From: Mortierella sp. BCC40632 | Taxonomy: Eukaryota; Mortierellomycota; Mortierellomycetes; Mortierellales; Mortierellaceae | Length of the DNA stretch: 64,000 nt | Direction of reading: 5' to 3' | NCBI GenBank assembly: GCA_011634665.1 | Contig: WAEK01000015.1 | Coordinates: 1,275,236 to 1,339,235, forward strand | Shown: positions 12,076 through 24,640 of the stretch, one piece after another | How positions within the stretch are numbered: position 1 is the stretch's first letter | How the letters are laid out: each line of letters opens with the position of its first letter | The notes under the pieces: model-generated | What the model was told of the DNA's origin: nothing | Databases searched by the model: none | What the model saw: the letters and a program-made list of their open reading frames with translations, nothing else | Program-made: the position numbers and the translations under genes

Positions 12076-12435
12076 TTACGGCTTGCCATATCCAAATAGG
12101 TTCAAGGTATCATGGCGCTGCTTCACAATCCGGTCATAGTAGATCTTGGCCTTCTCCAACAAAGCCTGGTTTGTAGGAGGACGACGTCCAGGGTAGACAG
12201 CCAAAGACTGGGCAGCATCCTTGGAGTGGATTGTGGCATCCTGCCAATCAATATTAGACTTGCTAACGGTAGGGCAATTGTTATTGCTGTTATGTTGAGC
12301 ACTGTTGGGGCGGTTCCATGACAAGTCCGGGTGACGAGAATTATCGAGCGTCGAGAAGAAGAGTCCAAGACAGCCAAGGGCGACCAGACCGGCCACCACG
12401 GCACGAGAGCTGAGAATAGCTCGAAGAGGAGCCAT
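10718..12435 (-). CDS. Type II membrane methyltransferase-like protein (METTL24 / Methyltransf_22 type)
   Basis: Complement of join 10718-11148, 11486-11754 and 12080-12435, giving 351 residues; phases agree at both junctions. The N-terminus has a transmembrane segment at about residues 7-30 (VVAGLVALGCLGLFF), then a variable stem, so the protein is probably a Golgi or secretory-membrane type II protein. The globular part contains RVGPISDGGKWICGM, CVIYSFGINHETRFEEEM and the loop DCVIYAYDAS, the SAM-binding pattern of this family. DILKVDIEGSEFPTF follows near residues 253-267. The central intron join gives DDMGP followed by ALQGRSNVYFKRYFVG, the expected spacing. Family members are mostly uncharacterised and are related to FkbM-type methyltransferases. 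Substrate unknown. Intron 2 (11149-11485) carries a (GA)n tract of about 36 bases. Extra open frames inside that intron were rejected. Confidence 0.82.
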
Positions 12436-13119
12436 GAGAGAGAGACGGCAAAGGAAAGAAGAAGACTTGCTGCTGACTACCTCTTGGTTTGGAAGCCGAG
12501 ATTAATATATTAAAGGAAAAAGAAGTGCCTTGGTGATGAGTACCGAAGGAACAATCTTTTGAGGACTTGAAAATAGATGGATGGAGGATGGGGTGAAGAG
12601 GAAGTAAAAAAGAGAGAAAGAAAGAGCAGAAAGGAGAAAAAAGGAAATGAAAAAGAGAAAAGAGGATGAAAAAGAGAATGAATGGAGCAGGAAAAAGCGA
12701 GCGAGTGGCTCACTAACTTGGCCCTTTGTGTTCACTCTAAACAGGGCCGCACGAATGAAAGACTAGACGAACAGGTTTTGGCACTGCAGGGCCAATGTAA
12801 AGTGGAGTGAGTAAAAAAAAAAAAAAAAGGAGAGGGACCTCAAAAGGTCGAGAGAGCGAGAGCATGGACAGAGCTGTGGTCTATTGGCTCGAAAGGAAAA
12901 CTGGTCGCACAGACGGGACGGAGATGGCGAAGGAAAGACTGAAATCTCTCTCTGTTACTGGCCTCTAGACCCCCCTCCTCCAGGCCAGGGACTAATTATA
13001 TTTCTCTTAACGTACTTTTTTTTTTTTTTTTTTTTTTTGCCTTGGCTACAGCCAACACATTGTACTTTTTCTCGCCTAGCAGCCTCCTCTTATCACCACT
13101 AGCCAAAGTAAAAAAGCAC
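12436..13119. other. Intergenic region upstream of the methyltransferase-like gene
   Basis: No gene seen. GA-rich just upstream of the minus-strand start (12580-12690), with poly-A near 12811 and poly-T near 13018-13038. Confidence 0.5.
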
Positions 13120-13266
13120 TATTCTCCATTTCAGATGTTTTTGACCTCATTTAGCGTTGCTTATTTGTAGAATAACATGCCCCTTCGCAGTAGCCCCGTG
13201 CAACGGACTGTGCATAATCCTCGAAAATAAGAATGGAAAAAACAAAAATATCTGAAATGGAGAATA
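13120..13266. repeat. 147-bp hairpin (MITE-like) with 24-bp inverted ends
   Basis: The left end, 13120-13143, starts TATTCTCCATTTCAGAT. The right end, 13243-13266, is its reverse complement with one mismatch in 24. The spacer of about 99 bp has no coding potential. CAC directly flanks both ends and could be a 3-bp target duplication. Size and structure fit a miniature inverted-repeat element. A stable stem in a transcript is the alternative. Confidence 0.6.
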
Positions 13267-13409
13267 CACAAGTCCTCTCCTCCCTTTTCCAGCTTTCAGT
13301 AGTCTGCTCTGGGAGTGATGTAGGGGCCACACAAATAGGCCTCTTTTTCTTTTTTTCTTTCCTTCTTTCGAAGCTGCAGTAAATGCCCTACTGCAGTTTT
13401 TTCTGGATA

Positions 13410-15499
13410 CGGGCGATTTCCTTATAAAAAACCCCGCAATTCAATTAAAGTCCTTACAAACGTGACTAGTTTGCCTCGATTTATTTCCCTACAAATAATC
13501 CTAGTCGTCTTCTAATGTTGCATCTCAGCATCTCTATGCATCAGCATGCCAAAGCACGCATCAACTAAGCTTAGTCCTAATCGCTACTCACAGTTGAGGC
13601 GTCTGCCTCTTCGTGATATCTCTAACAGCAATAACAAAAGTATTCCTTGCAGAGAGTAGTTTGGAGATGAAAATTCTCTCTGCCATCGTGCAGCAATAGA
13701 AGAGGTGAAGGGAGGCAAAGAGTACAAACCTTTGATTACCTCCGGCTCCCACGCAAAACGAGGGAAAGGGTACCCTCTTTGGTATCAGATGGGGCTCGTC
13801 GAGATTTACCGATGCTTCCGCAAGAAAAAGGGCTCCAAAGCGATTCCCACCAATTCTAACAAACTAGTCAAAGAAGATATCTACAGAGACTCGATAGGAT
13901 TAAGTACGACATGCTCCATGGCCGAGGCAGCATGTGCACACTTTCCAGTGACCCACCTTCGTTGATTCGGCTCTTGGTCGGGCGGGCGGTCTATCAGTGG
14001 CTAATCGAGGTGCTAAAGGGGAACGACATCGTCAACGGTCGTCAGCTTCAAGCCACGGCTGACACCATGTTCCATATCATGGTCGATGATATTGCTCCTG
14101 ATGACCTCTCACTTGGTCGTCCGATCGCTTTCACAGCATCAAGGCGCACGAACATGAAGGAGGATTACTGCGTGGCAAGTTTCAACCTCAAAGGAGAAGT
14201 GAGTTCTGTCGATCTAAAAGAAATTGAGCCAAGGATGGTTGAGATACGCAAGATTTGCTCAAAATGTGATCCAGATGACATTTACAACTGCGACGAGACG
14301 GGAATGTATCTATTGGAAGTGTCCAATCGTTCCTACACCACTCCAGAGCTCATGAGTGGCCTCAAGCCTACAAGAGGCACATCTACTCGAGCATCCATTC
14401 TCTTCTGTATCAACGCTACTGGATTTTCGCTGTTGCATGAAATCAATGTGCGACCACCCGTTATCAATAAGTCAACACAATTGTGTCGTTCTATTTTGTG
14501 AATATAGATTGTTTAGTAGTACTAAACATTAGACCACATCCGATACCTTAGGCGAGCACCTAGCACGAGGAATCGAAGAAGTCAAAGAGACCCCTATCGT
14601 CTCAATGAGGCATGCAAGTGGATACATGACTCAACCACTTTTTATAGAGTGACTCCACCAGCTCGATACTGGTCTCTCAAAACCAAGTCTTTTGCTCTTT
14701 GATTCATGTGGAGCACACTGCAGCATTAGCGACATCGACCCAGTTACAGGATGTCCATTGGTACATCTTCGTCTCATGCGTCTTCCACCAACTCGACATC
14801 CGTTACACAGCCGTTGGATACTGGTGTGATCAGCGTTTTCAAGCGGCGCTATATCGAGTTACTCATCAACAAAGCAGTTGCGAGGAGATACAGCATCAAG
14901 AATATCTCTAAGGGCGAGGTGTGAACATTGATCCCGTACGCATGGTCACAAGTGAAGACTTCGGCATTGAGACACTGCTTTCTCACAACGAAAGTTCTCC
15001 CAAAGTCTATGTCTGACAACCTGGAAGAGAGATCAGTGGATGTCCGAGAGAGTCAGCTCATATATCCACTAGTGGTGGAGGTGGAAAAGGAGCAAACGAA
15101 GCAGCATTACCTTCGCATTATTGCTACAACCTTAGACAGCCAAAAGTTCAGCTTCGTCCTCGACGAGAATCAAAGAGACGAGCATGATTTGGGAGAAGAG
15201 ATTAGAAAGGCAGTTCGGGGGGAGCTGGCAAAGAAGAAAAGTATATTTGAGCCGCAAAGTGAAAGGGAGAGAAGTTCCTCTGTTGATTCGGAGGACCTCA
15301 AGTCTTTCAGGACCGAATACCCGAATGAAAAATTCGCATCAAAGATGGAGAGTTTGCTTGCAAGCAATGACCTGAAGATACGAGTAATGACTCGAATGGC
15401 TATCCGTATTTCCACTCTGAAATAAATCGAGGCAAACCAGACACATTTATAAGCACTTCAATTGAATCGAATGAGGCGTTTTTCATAGGGGAATTGCCG
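13410..15499 (+). mobile_element. Degenerate pogo/Tc1-mariner-like DNA transposon
   Basis: A 2,090-bp element flanked by TA on both sides (13408-13409 and 15500-15501), as expected from Tc1/mariner/pogo insertion. Long terminal inverted repeats lie at 13410-13487 and 15419-15499. Both end in CGG and share TTTGCCTCGATTTATTTC at their inner boundary, but are diverged elsewhere by substitutions and small indels. The internal DDE transposase reading frame is broken. The inverted-repeat divergence and the broken gene both indicate an old, immobile copy. Confidence 0.8.
13546..15425 (+). pseudogene. Broken DDE-superfamily (pogo/CENP-B-like) transposase
   Basis: A candidate original start is the ATG at 13546 (MPKHASTKLSPNRY). 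The reading frame is interrupted by several stops and frameshifts. Recognisable blocks in order are an N-terminal helix-turn-helix-like stretch (13546-13900), then YNCDETGMYLLE near 14282-14320 (first catalytic Asp), with RGTSTRASILFCINATG just after it. LFDSCGAH lies near 14699 (second Asp region). Near 14790-14930 a different frame reads STSVTQPLDTGVISVFKRRY, the diagnostic pogo-type block before the final acidic residue. The C-terminal frame ends at 15423-15425, at the inner edge of the right inverted repeat. Family assignment rests on these motifs. No restored sequence is implied, and the gene cannot encode a full transposase as it stands. Confidence 0.78.
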
Positions 15500-15622
15500 T
15501 ATGGTCCGCCGGATACAAACACTCTGTCTCTGCACATGAGCCCCTTTTTCTTTCCTACTTTCAACTCTATCCTCTTCCCACCACTTGTTGCTCTCACAAC
15601 AGTGCATAGGCATAGGCAATTG

Positions 15623-15656
<34 letters not shown>

Positions 15657-15677
15657 GGATGAAAGAAATAGAGAGAA

Positions 15678-15755
<78 letters not shown>

Positions 15756-16209
15756 GAGGAATAGGGAAGGCTATTTACAAAAAAAAAAAAAAAAAAAAAA
15801 AAAATAGAGAGAGAAAAGAAAAGAAATGGAGTTGCTTTTCCGAGTCCATATGTGGGAGGAAGGGTACAAGTTTTTCTATATCTACTACTACTATGACTAC
15901 TACTACTAAAATAATAATAATAATAATAATAATATATCCTCTTCATATTCGCAAAAAAAAAAAAAAATCGCCTTAGTACCATCTTCTTTGGGCGCAAGGC
16001 TGTACGGTATAAGAAAGTGTATAATAGTATAGTATATCGATTGAGATTGGATGGGAGGCGTCCCTCCCATCCTTCTTATTTGACTTTATCCCAATTCACA
16101 ACGAGGGTAACTCCCTCATTCTGTTTGTTTGTTGTTTGTTTGTTGTTATTTGTTTTTTTGATTCTTTTCTTTTTTTTCTTTTTCTTCTTTTTCCTTTTCC
16201 TTTCCTCGT
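15500..16209. other. Intergenic spacer with (GA)n, poly-T and AAT repeats
   Basis: No gene seen. It contains poly-T at 15625-15655, (GA)n at 15681-15752, poly-A at 15779-15804, an AAT-type repeat near 15908-15935 and a T-rich stretch to the end of the DIP2-like gene. Confidence 0.55.
15681..15752. repeat. (GA)36 microsatellite
   Basis: 72 uninterrupted bases of GA dinucleotide, bounded by GAGAAATA units on the left. Confidence 0.95.
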
Positions 16210-18665
16210 TCAAGGAAAGCTTTCAATGGGAACGTTGGTCGTGCCAACAAGAATATTGCTCCCTTGGCCTGCAATGTTGGTCTCCGCAGTCATCGCAGTC
16301 GGGGCTTCAACCGAGATCGCAACTTTGGGAATTGGCACAGGTGCTGATTGTTGCTCCGCCTCGGCTTCTCCTCCTACAGCCTCCTGCTCCTTAACCTTTG
16401 TCAGGACTGTTGTGGCTGCTGCTGTCGTCACTTCCACGGCTGGTAAAAGCCCAGCGCTGGGCGTATCCTCAGTCATAGTCATCATTGGTACTGGAACATC
16501 TTCCAGAACTGGGCTCAACGTCAATGGGGTCAATGACAGTGTCAACGGAGTAATCGGGGTAGCTGATGACTCGACGCCACTGCCAGACCCCTCGTTCAAC
16601 TGGGGGACACTGCCTGAGCTCGCGCTTCGTACGGCTCCTTCACCACCAGGTCCAGACTTGCCTGCAGTGGGAGAAGAAGCCACAGAAAAGGAGGATGATC
16701 CTGTGGGAGTACCGGTAGCACTCGTGGGAGGCATCACTCCCGTGAACGAGGAGGTCAATCCCACAGACGACCCAGACCCTGGTCGTGATCCATGCAGTCC
16801 ACCACCAATGCTGCTCGTGCTTCCATGAGCATGATGGTTATATCCTGTAGGATACGCGCCATTACCGCTACCATTGCTACCACTGCTCTGGTGTCCTGAT
16901 GAAAAGCCAAATCCATGACCAGGCGAGATATTGCCTCCACTGTTTCCATGGTTTCCAGCCTTGAGATTGTTGAACATCGTTCCCAAGAAAGATCGAACCG
17001 ACCGCATTGAGGCCATCGATGTCTGTGAACGATTGGATCGGATCGAGCTAGGTTTGTTCTCGGATGATGAGGCCGATGGACTGTAAGGAGAGCCAGGGGC
17101 TGGCAATCGTCCCATGGTTGGCGTGAGAGGTGCCGAGGGCTGCATCTGTTCCGGGAGACACTTGGGGGGCGACCCACGGGGATAGTGGATATACAAAAGA
17201 GGCCTATTCATCGTTCAGAGGGAGGAAAGGCTCAATTAGCTCATCAGGGAAGAAGCAAAAAATAGAAAGAAAGAAAGAAAAAAAGATCGGGCATTATTGA
17301 GCAAGGTTCTTACATCTTGGAGCTCATAAAAAGACTGAGCATCTTGCCTCGTTGTTTTTCACCATATCGGTTCTTGGTCAGTATCCCCTCACCAACAATT
17401 GCAATCACATCGGGCATAAACTGGTGCTTTTCCAGAACCTGATGCATAATCGACAAGGACAAGTTGACAATTGTCACATCCGGTTGCCGAACTTGGACCA
17501 CACACACGACAGCTTGATCCGCTTGGAAGACAATGCTAATTGGGTCAAGAAGACAGGGAGAGGGGGTAATCGATGTTAGATTCACGTAAAAGGGGAGAGA
17601 GAGAGAGAGAGAGAGAAAAAGATCCAAGAGAATTAGGCATCTATCTTACCTTCCACTCGGCGCAATGCTAGGATGGCTCTTTTCAATTGTCGCTTCGATA
17701 TCCTTGGGGAAATGCATCAGTCCATTCACTTCAAACGTCTCACCAATCGAGCCCAGGACAAACAACAGGCTCGTTGGTTTACCCCCATTGAAGCTCTCCT
17801 TGGAATAGTTCCACAAGAACCCAATCTCACCCGTGCGAACATAACTGTGTTGCGAGTTGCCTCCTGCAATTGTCACATTGTATCGACTGTTCACATCCGG
17901 ATGAGGCGTCGTTGGTGGTTTGTTGGGGTCACTTGGTTCGGGGATTGTGGATGCTTCGACCGAAAGTGGAGATGGGTTGGAAAGACTCCTTCCTTCTCGA
18001 GCAAGACCCTGGTACGACTGGACATTAGAATCTGAAGACACCCAGATTTCACCAATCTCTCGGGAAAGACAAATCTCACGCGTCTCTGGATTAACGATCG
18101 CAACGGTAGTACCACAGATGGGCTGAAGAAAAAAATCATTGATCAATAATTGATTAGTACAACCGTCGAACTGATGAGCCTTATTTTTTTTTTTTTTTTT
18201 TTTTTTTTTCCTCAGGGGTAATCACAAAAGACAATCGCATATCCACTTCATTCTATTCCATACAAATAAACACCACATGTCCAACTTACAATACCACTGT
18301 CCTCGATCCAGATACCCGTCGGATCCTCCTGCTCAGTCGTCACCTGAACAACGCCTCGGCGAAGACTCTTGAGTGAAATGTGGAGTCGCACAGGCTCAAT
18401 GTTCATGTAGGATCGTGTGCTCACCATTGGGTTGATCATATGTCCAAACATGGAATTGATGCTCGACTTTTCCAATCTCGACTGTGCAAACCGTCGCTCC
18501 ACCGCCTGGTTCACCTCGGACCTGGGTCTTCCTTCGGCATTCAACAAAAAGTTTTTCATTCCTGTAAAGTTGAAGGTCGCCGTAGAGACTGGCTCCGAGG
18601 TGGACAGTGCCTGCTCTAACATGGCATAGTTGAGTAACGCGTCCCTTGCTAGAAAGAGAGAGAGT

Positions 18666-18708
<43 letters not shown>

Positions 18709-20720
18709 AGAGAGTTAGATCAATATCCTGGCATGATCCCTTTTTCCCTCCTCCTTAGTACGCATAATAGAGGTCCCATCTCCTTTCCTGAAACTTACCT
18801 CTGTGTCTCTCAAGTGCCTCAAAGTATATCAGAGGGTTTGAAGTAAAGTCCGTATACGGGATCATGATTGTAGGTGCACCGACATAAACACCAAGCGCAC
18901 ATGAATACAGCAATCCAATTCCCGAGAACGACTTGTAACACGAAACGACTGGCCGTCCCGTCTTGAACCGACATTGCACCTTTTGAGCTCGGCACTGTGA
19001 CAATAAGGCCGAGTGACTGACCCTGACCAAGGTCCGTCTCATGTCTGTCGAGTAATGAACAAAGATCATGGCAGGAGCTGTCTTGACCAAACAAGCGCTA
19101 GGAGGTGCAATGTATCCCGACTCTTTGCCCAGGACCCTGCTCACCTTGGGTGCCTTGGACACATTAAAGACCGTGGGTAAGGTAGCGTCCTGTCGAGGCC
19201 CAATGCAGGCCTTGATATGAATTAGAGTGGTCTTTTGCTTCATCAGCTCATCCGTCGCCGTGTTACCGATCAGCTGAGAGGTCTTGAGCTCTGCCAAGAG
19301 TCCCATCAAGAGTCCAATGTCTTCATGCAATCGCTGAGGTTCCGGCAACTGAATCGGGACAGGGACCAGCCCCAAGAACCAGCAGGCATACACTGTCGCA
19401 GCAAACTCGACTCCATTCGGGAAGAGAAGGACAACCTTATCCCCTGTCTTGAATCCTCCTCGTTTCTCGATATATTGTGCGATCGAGACGACCTTAGAAC
19501 CAAACTTTCTAAAGGTTAGACCCTTGGTATCCTTGCCTCGATTGTCAACTCCGACAAAAGCTGTTTCGTCCTGATTCATCAGGGCTCGCCAGACAAGGAT
19601 CTCGGGCAAGCTGGAGAATTGAGACAGATTGATCTTTGTCTTTTCATCAAGCACTTCCTTGGGATAGTCACAGCATGAGAACTGGACCATGCGAGCGTGA
19701 GCAGGCATTGCCGCTTCTCGGACAGCCAGCGCATCTAGAGAAGGAAAGTGAGAGAAAGTGGGAGAATGTAAAAGGGTTGACAGCAATTAGTCCGATTAGG
19801 CCTTGTCTTTTTTTCCCTATCCGACCCAATTGGATAACATGACTTGCAATAAGACAAAAGACCTACCAACACCCCAAATGCCACCGGCGGTATCATCTCC
19901 AAACGAGATATTAAAGATGGTGTCATCGACGGCTGTATGGATGTGCGTCAGTCGCAAGCGACCCATTTCAAACATGCGTCGGCACAAAACAGGGTGCAAC
20001 ACCCGTTTGCCGTTCTTGAAGGTCCGTGGTAGACTTCCTGTTGGTGCAATCGCAATACAGTATAGTCTCAGTCCGTGGTAATCCAGCATGGCTTGCTTTG
20101 CAAAATCGGCCAACTTGACCAAGTCACTGCGCTGACTCCGTGGTGTCTCGGCACAAATCACCGGGAGGTGCTCATTGTTGATAAGGACCTCGAACGAAAT
20201 GCTAGAAGGAAAAAAAGGAAAAAAAGGAAAAAAAAAAAAAAAAAAAACATGAGAAACCTAAACCTTGCTTTTCTCTCTCTCTCTCTCTTTCGTCTCGGAA
20301 CAAAAGCAACAATAATAATAAAAAAGAGCTCTTACCAGGCGGTAAAGCCAACAATCCTGTCCAAGATAGTGTTGGAAAGATCGGCCGTATAGTGATAGTC
20401 AAATTCGACAATCTCTGGATGAACCAGGTCCACAATCTCCTGCTGGATCCTGTCCTCATACAATCCAAAAATCACCACTCGACCTTCAATCAACCCGCCC
20501 AACAAACCTGTCCTCAAGAATCCTGCCGGTACAGGGTCATAGACCTCAGGAATCATCGTGTCCACAGGAACAATCAATGGCAGAGCATGGAAGATAGCCT
20601 GAGAGTGCTTTGGAAGTTCCCAGAACCCAAATGCGATCGAGGGAGAGTCAATCCAAATCTCGCCGACTCGGTTTGGCTGACACAATGCAGTTGTCTCGGG
20701 GTCAACAATAGCCAATGTGG

Positions 20721-20754
<34 letters not shown>

Positions 20755-23150
20755 AGCGTCTTGTGGTCCTCCCAAGGCTGTTGTACAATCATCCGCACGG
20801 TTCTTTTTTTGTCCAGAAACACCATTTTTAAAATACACATACCACGAGGCATGGCGTAGCCAAAAGCTCCAACCAGTACAACGCCACGTTCAGAGGCCCG
20901 CATCAATGCCTCCTCGCCCGTCGCAAGGACCTGAATCATGTTGCTTTTGAGAGCGCCTCGGTCCAAAAGATAGTGACAGATCATGTTGGACATAGGTGGA
21001 TGTCCCTGAGGTCGACGACGTGTGCTCGGCTCAGGAGGAGGTCCTCGAGGGATCTCGTACTCGAATCCAAAATCGATCACATCCGCTCCTCTCGGATAAA
21101 TCAAATAGTCGCGCATGCTCAGAATCATACCACCATGCTCCGGCAAACTACACATCGGCACTACCACCTCCTGAGGCGAGGGTACTCCCAGATCTGCCAA
21201 AAATTCGTTTGCAAACTTGAGATCCAACATGGGTTTGACCATCACCGTATCGATCAAAAATGTATCAAGACAGCTGAGAGGGGGTGTGTCTCGCTTGGAC
21301 CCTTCGGCTGGTCGGAATCGAAGCAACTCTCGAACACCTTCGTAATCGCCTAGAGCCATCGTTGCACGATACCGTTGAGCACAATGTGCCCAAAGTCCTG
21401 GAGTGTCTGTGACACCACTGTGGATAAAGATCGTGTGGCTGCCACGGTAGACGCCCAACAGTCCACCCAATACAAGACCGACCTGTTGACGGGGCTCGAG
21501 CCATGTCAAGACAACATCTGATTTTCGTCCGTCTAGCTGAGTCGAGCTAGCACGACGGGAAGGTGAGGAGGGGTGGGTGGGTGTGGATGGGGTCATGGCA
21601 TCTACAGGAGCCGAATTGGAGCGGGCACTGAACGGAGTTGGTGAAGAAGGTGCGAGTCCATATCGGTGTGGGTTAGCGCCAAGTGATTGCTTGATGGCGT
21701 GGCATTGTGAAATGACGGTCCGGTGACTGACGGCGACGCCCTTGAGTTCACCATTGGGTGATTTGCTGTATTCGATATAGGCCAGGTCCGGGAGCTCAAT
21801 GTCTGGCCAACCATCCTTTTTCTTTGGATTCCAGCTTCCAAGCGTGTCGGTTTTCCACCAAGTAACGCCCAGGGGCCAGTCAACGCCCTTGTGCATCGCT
21901 AGATCCTTGCTTAGTGCCTTGTGGTTGTATTCGGTGGTCAGTGCGAGCTCGGACTTTGTGTAGCTGAGGATATAGGTCATTTCAGCAAACTCTTCGATCA
22001 CATTGATCGGCACTGCCGTCATACCCGCCATCATGCATCCGTAGAATGCAGCCAAAAACTCCATGATTTCTGATTTGCGGTACACAAGTGCCACGCGTGA
22101 TCCGCGCCGCAATTGAGTCTTTTCCAGGATCGTCTGACAAATTTTCTCGGCCCTCCCGTGCAGCTTTTCCCATGTCCATGAAGCAATCTCCCGTCCCTTG
22201 ATGTCGACCACGGAAAAGGCCTTTGCATTTGTCATGTATAGGCCACGGAATCGGAGTACCTCCATCACACTCTGGAATCGGCTCATTGGCGTCATGGTCG
22301 AATCGTCCACTGCCTGCTCCAGAATCGACCGAGGTTCCAGAGGCAACATTTGCTTTCCTGCCAATTCTTCGGCATTAATTTGGGGTCGCTCGACGTTGGG
22401 CATATTATTCTGGGGGCGCCATGGTATATCGTTCACTGCTAGAGAAGGAGAGGTGTGTGTGTGTGTGTGTGTGTTTGTGTGTGTGTTTTTCCAATCCCCC
22501 ATCGAAACCCGATATTAAGATAGCCCGCATATTGTCACAGGTGTATATATAAATATATATACACATATAAAAAAGACGGATGTGAGCACCATGGACTTCT
22601 CTCTCTCTCTCTCTCGCTTGCTTTCTCTCTCACACACACAACACTCTCTCTTTGGCTATTCTTGTTCCGCACAACAATAGAACAAACCCAGAGAACATTG
22701 AATATTGCGCTGATGCACCCTTCAAAAAAAAAAAATATAGACCCCGTGGAGCTTTTTGACCGTACCTGATGATGGTGGCGGTGGTGGTGGCTGCGGTGTG
22801 AGCGGGTTCTGGGGACGCGGTCGGGGAGCGGCGTGTGGGACGGGACCTGGACCTGGACCGGGACCAGGGCTATTGAGCTGATGTGGACCTGGGTGCGAAT
22901 GTGGACCTGGATGCGAGAGCGGGTGGGGATGCGAGTGTGGGTGTGGGTGAGGGTGTGGGTGTGGGTGTGGGCCGTATCGCTCGTGCACTAGAGAGGAGGG
23001 GGGGGGGGAGGAGGAGGAGGAGGATGGCGTAACCAGGTCGGGGCAGACAGGCAACAGCGGTGGTTAGCATCAGAGAGGACCAAGGGGCGAACCATCCAGT
23101 AGACAGAAGGGACAAACAACAGGGAGCAGAAAGGCTGCAGCGCCTTGTCT

Positions 23151-23204
<54 letters not shown>

Positions 23205-23753
23205 AGGAGGAAGAGGAGGAGGAGGAGGAGGAGGAGGAGGAGGAGGAGCAGGAGGAGGAGAGGCCCACACTGTGAGAGAATAAAATGACTTTGTGGGTTC
23301 GTTTTGCTCTCTCCCGAGGCATTCAGGTTGATGTCTCGGTGGGAGTGATAGAGAGAGAAAAGTAAGAGAAAGAGAAGAGAAAGAGATAGAGAACAAGAGA
23401 TATATGTGTGCATGTGTGCATGTGTGATTGCTTGATGGATGAAGAATGGTCAAGCAAAAATATAAAAATAATAATAAAAGGTAGGAGTAATGCTTACTTG
23501 GGATGGGGCCGCGATGATGGACGTCGTGTGCTACACCCATCGGCCGCGTATTAGGCGGTGGGAGATAGGTGTTGTCGCGTAGGTTGGACATGCTGGTAGC
23601 GCCCCGGGGGATCTGGTAGTAGCCTGCGGGAACGTTGAGCATCTCGCCAGATGTGGAGCGGACATGTTGCCGCGTGTTGATGGAGAGCATTGCGGGGCAA
23701 AAGATGCAGTCAGGGTCGAAGAGACGGGATGTGGGAACAACTGGGCCACTCGC
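16210..23753 (-). CDS. DIP2/CPS1-like protein with tandem AMP-binding domains (at least 10 exons)
   Basis: Complement of join 16210-17203, 17314-17535, 17650-18122, 18290-18648, 18799-19734, 19867-20201, 20336-20720, 20843-22438, 22766-22987 and 23498-23753. All phases agree and give 1,925 residues plus a missing 5' end. The first supported exon starts in phase 0 with ASGPVVPTSRLFDPDC, so at least one upstream exon exists; candidates near 24437 and 24618 are unconvincing. A His/Pro repeat (exon 22766-22987) precedes the first adenylate-forming domain, with IASWTWEKLHGRAEKI and YIEYSKSPNGELKGVAVSH in place of a standard AMP-binding loop. The second domain contains DKVVLLFPNGVEFAATVYAC and FVHYSTDMRRTLVRVSH. 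Degenerate nucleotide loops are typical of DIP2 proteins, which channel fatty acyl chains toward lipid metabolism; fungal CPS1 members affect virulence and growth. The last exon is a Ser/Gly-rich tail of about 330 residues. Introns carry poly-T or (GA)n. Confidence 0.88.
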
Positions 23754-24361
23754 CTAAAAGGCAGCAGCAGTGGGTTAAATTGTAAAGAAAGGAAAGATTG
23801 GGCGAGTTGATGCCAAAGACAAGGACGGGTGAGATGGGTTGGTGGGTGAAGAGGAGGAGGAGGAGGAGGAAGAATGAGGAGAGCAGAAGAAGAGAATGAG
23901 AGACAGATCGCAACGAGGATGGTGGTTTTTTTTTTTTTGTTTTGTTTTTGTTTTAGGACCCAGTAGGTGGACCAGGTAGGCAGCAAAGTCAAGGATGGAA
24001 GGATGGATAGATGGATGGATGGATGAATGAAAGAAACGAATGAGAGAACAAACGACGATTGGACGACGATTGGAGAAGAGACGGAGTCGGGGCGGGGAGA
24101 GAGTGAGTGAAAGAGAGAGTGAGAGAGAGAGGAGAGAGAGAGGAGAGAGAGAGAGAGAGTTGTGAGAGAGAGAAAGAAAGAAAGAGAGAGAGAGTTGAGT
24201 GAGGGGCACAGGCGCTCTGTGCTGTTGCTGTCTGTTGTGTGTGTGTGTGTGCTGCGAAATGAAACGGACACTCTCAGGACTCAGGACAGGCGTCGCGCTC
24301 TGCTCTCTCTCTCTCTCTTTGAAGGAAGACTATTTTTCTGTTGTTCTCTCCTCTCTCTCAC

Positions 24362-24424
<63 letters not shown>

Positions 24425-24640
24425 TCTCTCTCTTACACAGACACACACACACACATACACTCTCTCCTTCTCTCCCATCCGCTCGCCTGTCCATTGCTCC
24501 ATGAGCCTTCGAATGATCGAATCCATGTCAAAAATAGCTCCCCTCTCCCGGTGCCTCAGGCACACCCGCCACTCGCGGGACTGCTCTGCCTGGATCCGCG
24601 CCATTCACCGTGCTGGATTGACCTCACTGTCATAGGCTCG
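23754..24640. other. Probable 5' region of the DIP2-like gene, heavily microsatellite-laden
   Basis: Upstream of exon 23498-23753 on the minus strand. It contains GGA and GGAT repeats (23850-24030), GA-rich tracts (24110-24195), GT (24236-24252) and (CT)n at 24364-24416. A first coding exon of the DIP2-like gene must lie here or further out. Two minus-strand candidates end in phase 0 at GT donors: one starting at an ATG near 24526, and a six-base ATGACA near 24623. Neither has supporting protein similarity. Confidence 0.4.
24364..24416. repeat. (CT)n microsatellite
   Basis: About 53 bases of CT dinucleotide. It produces long spurious Ser/Leu open frames on the plus strand and Arg/Glu ones on the minus strand. 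Confidence 0.9.

Noticed and set aside
22722..23054. His/Pro/Gly-rich frame as a separate small gene
   Set aside because: It is an internal exon of the DIP2-like gene: donor and acceptor phases match on both sides.
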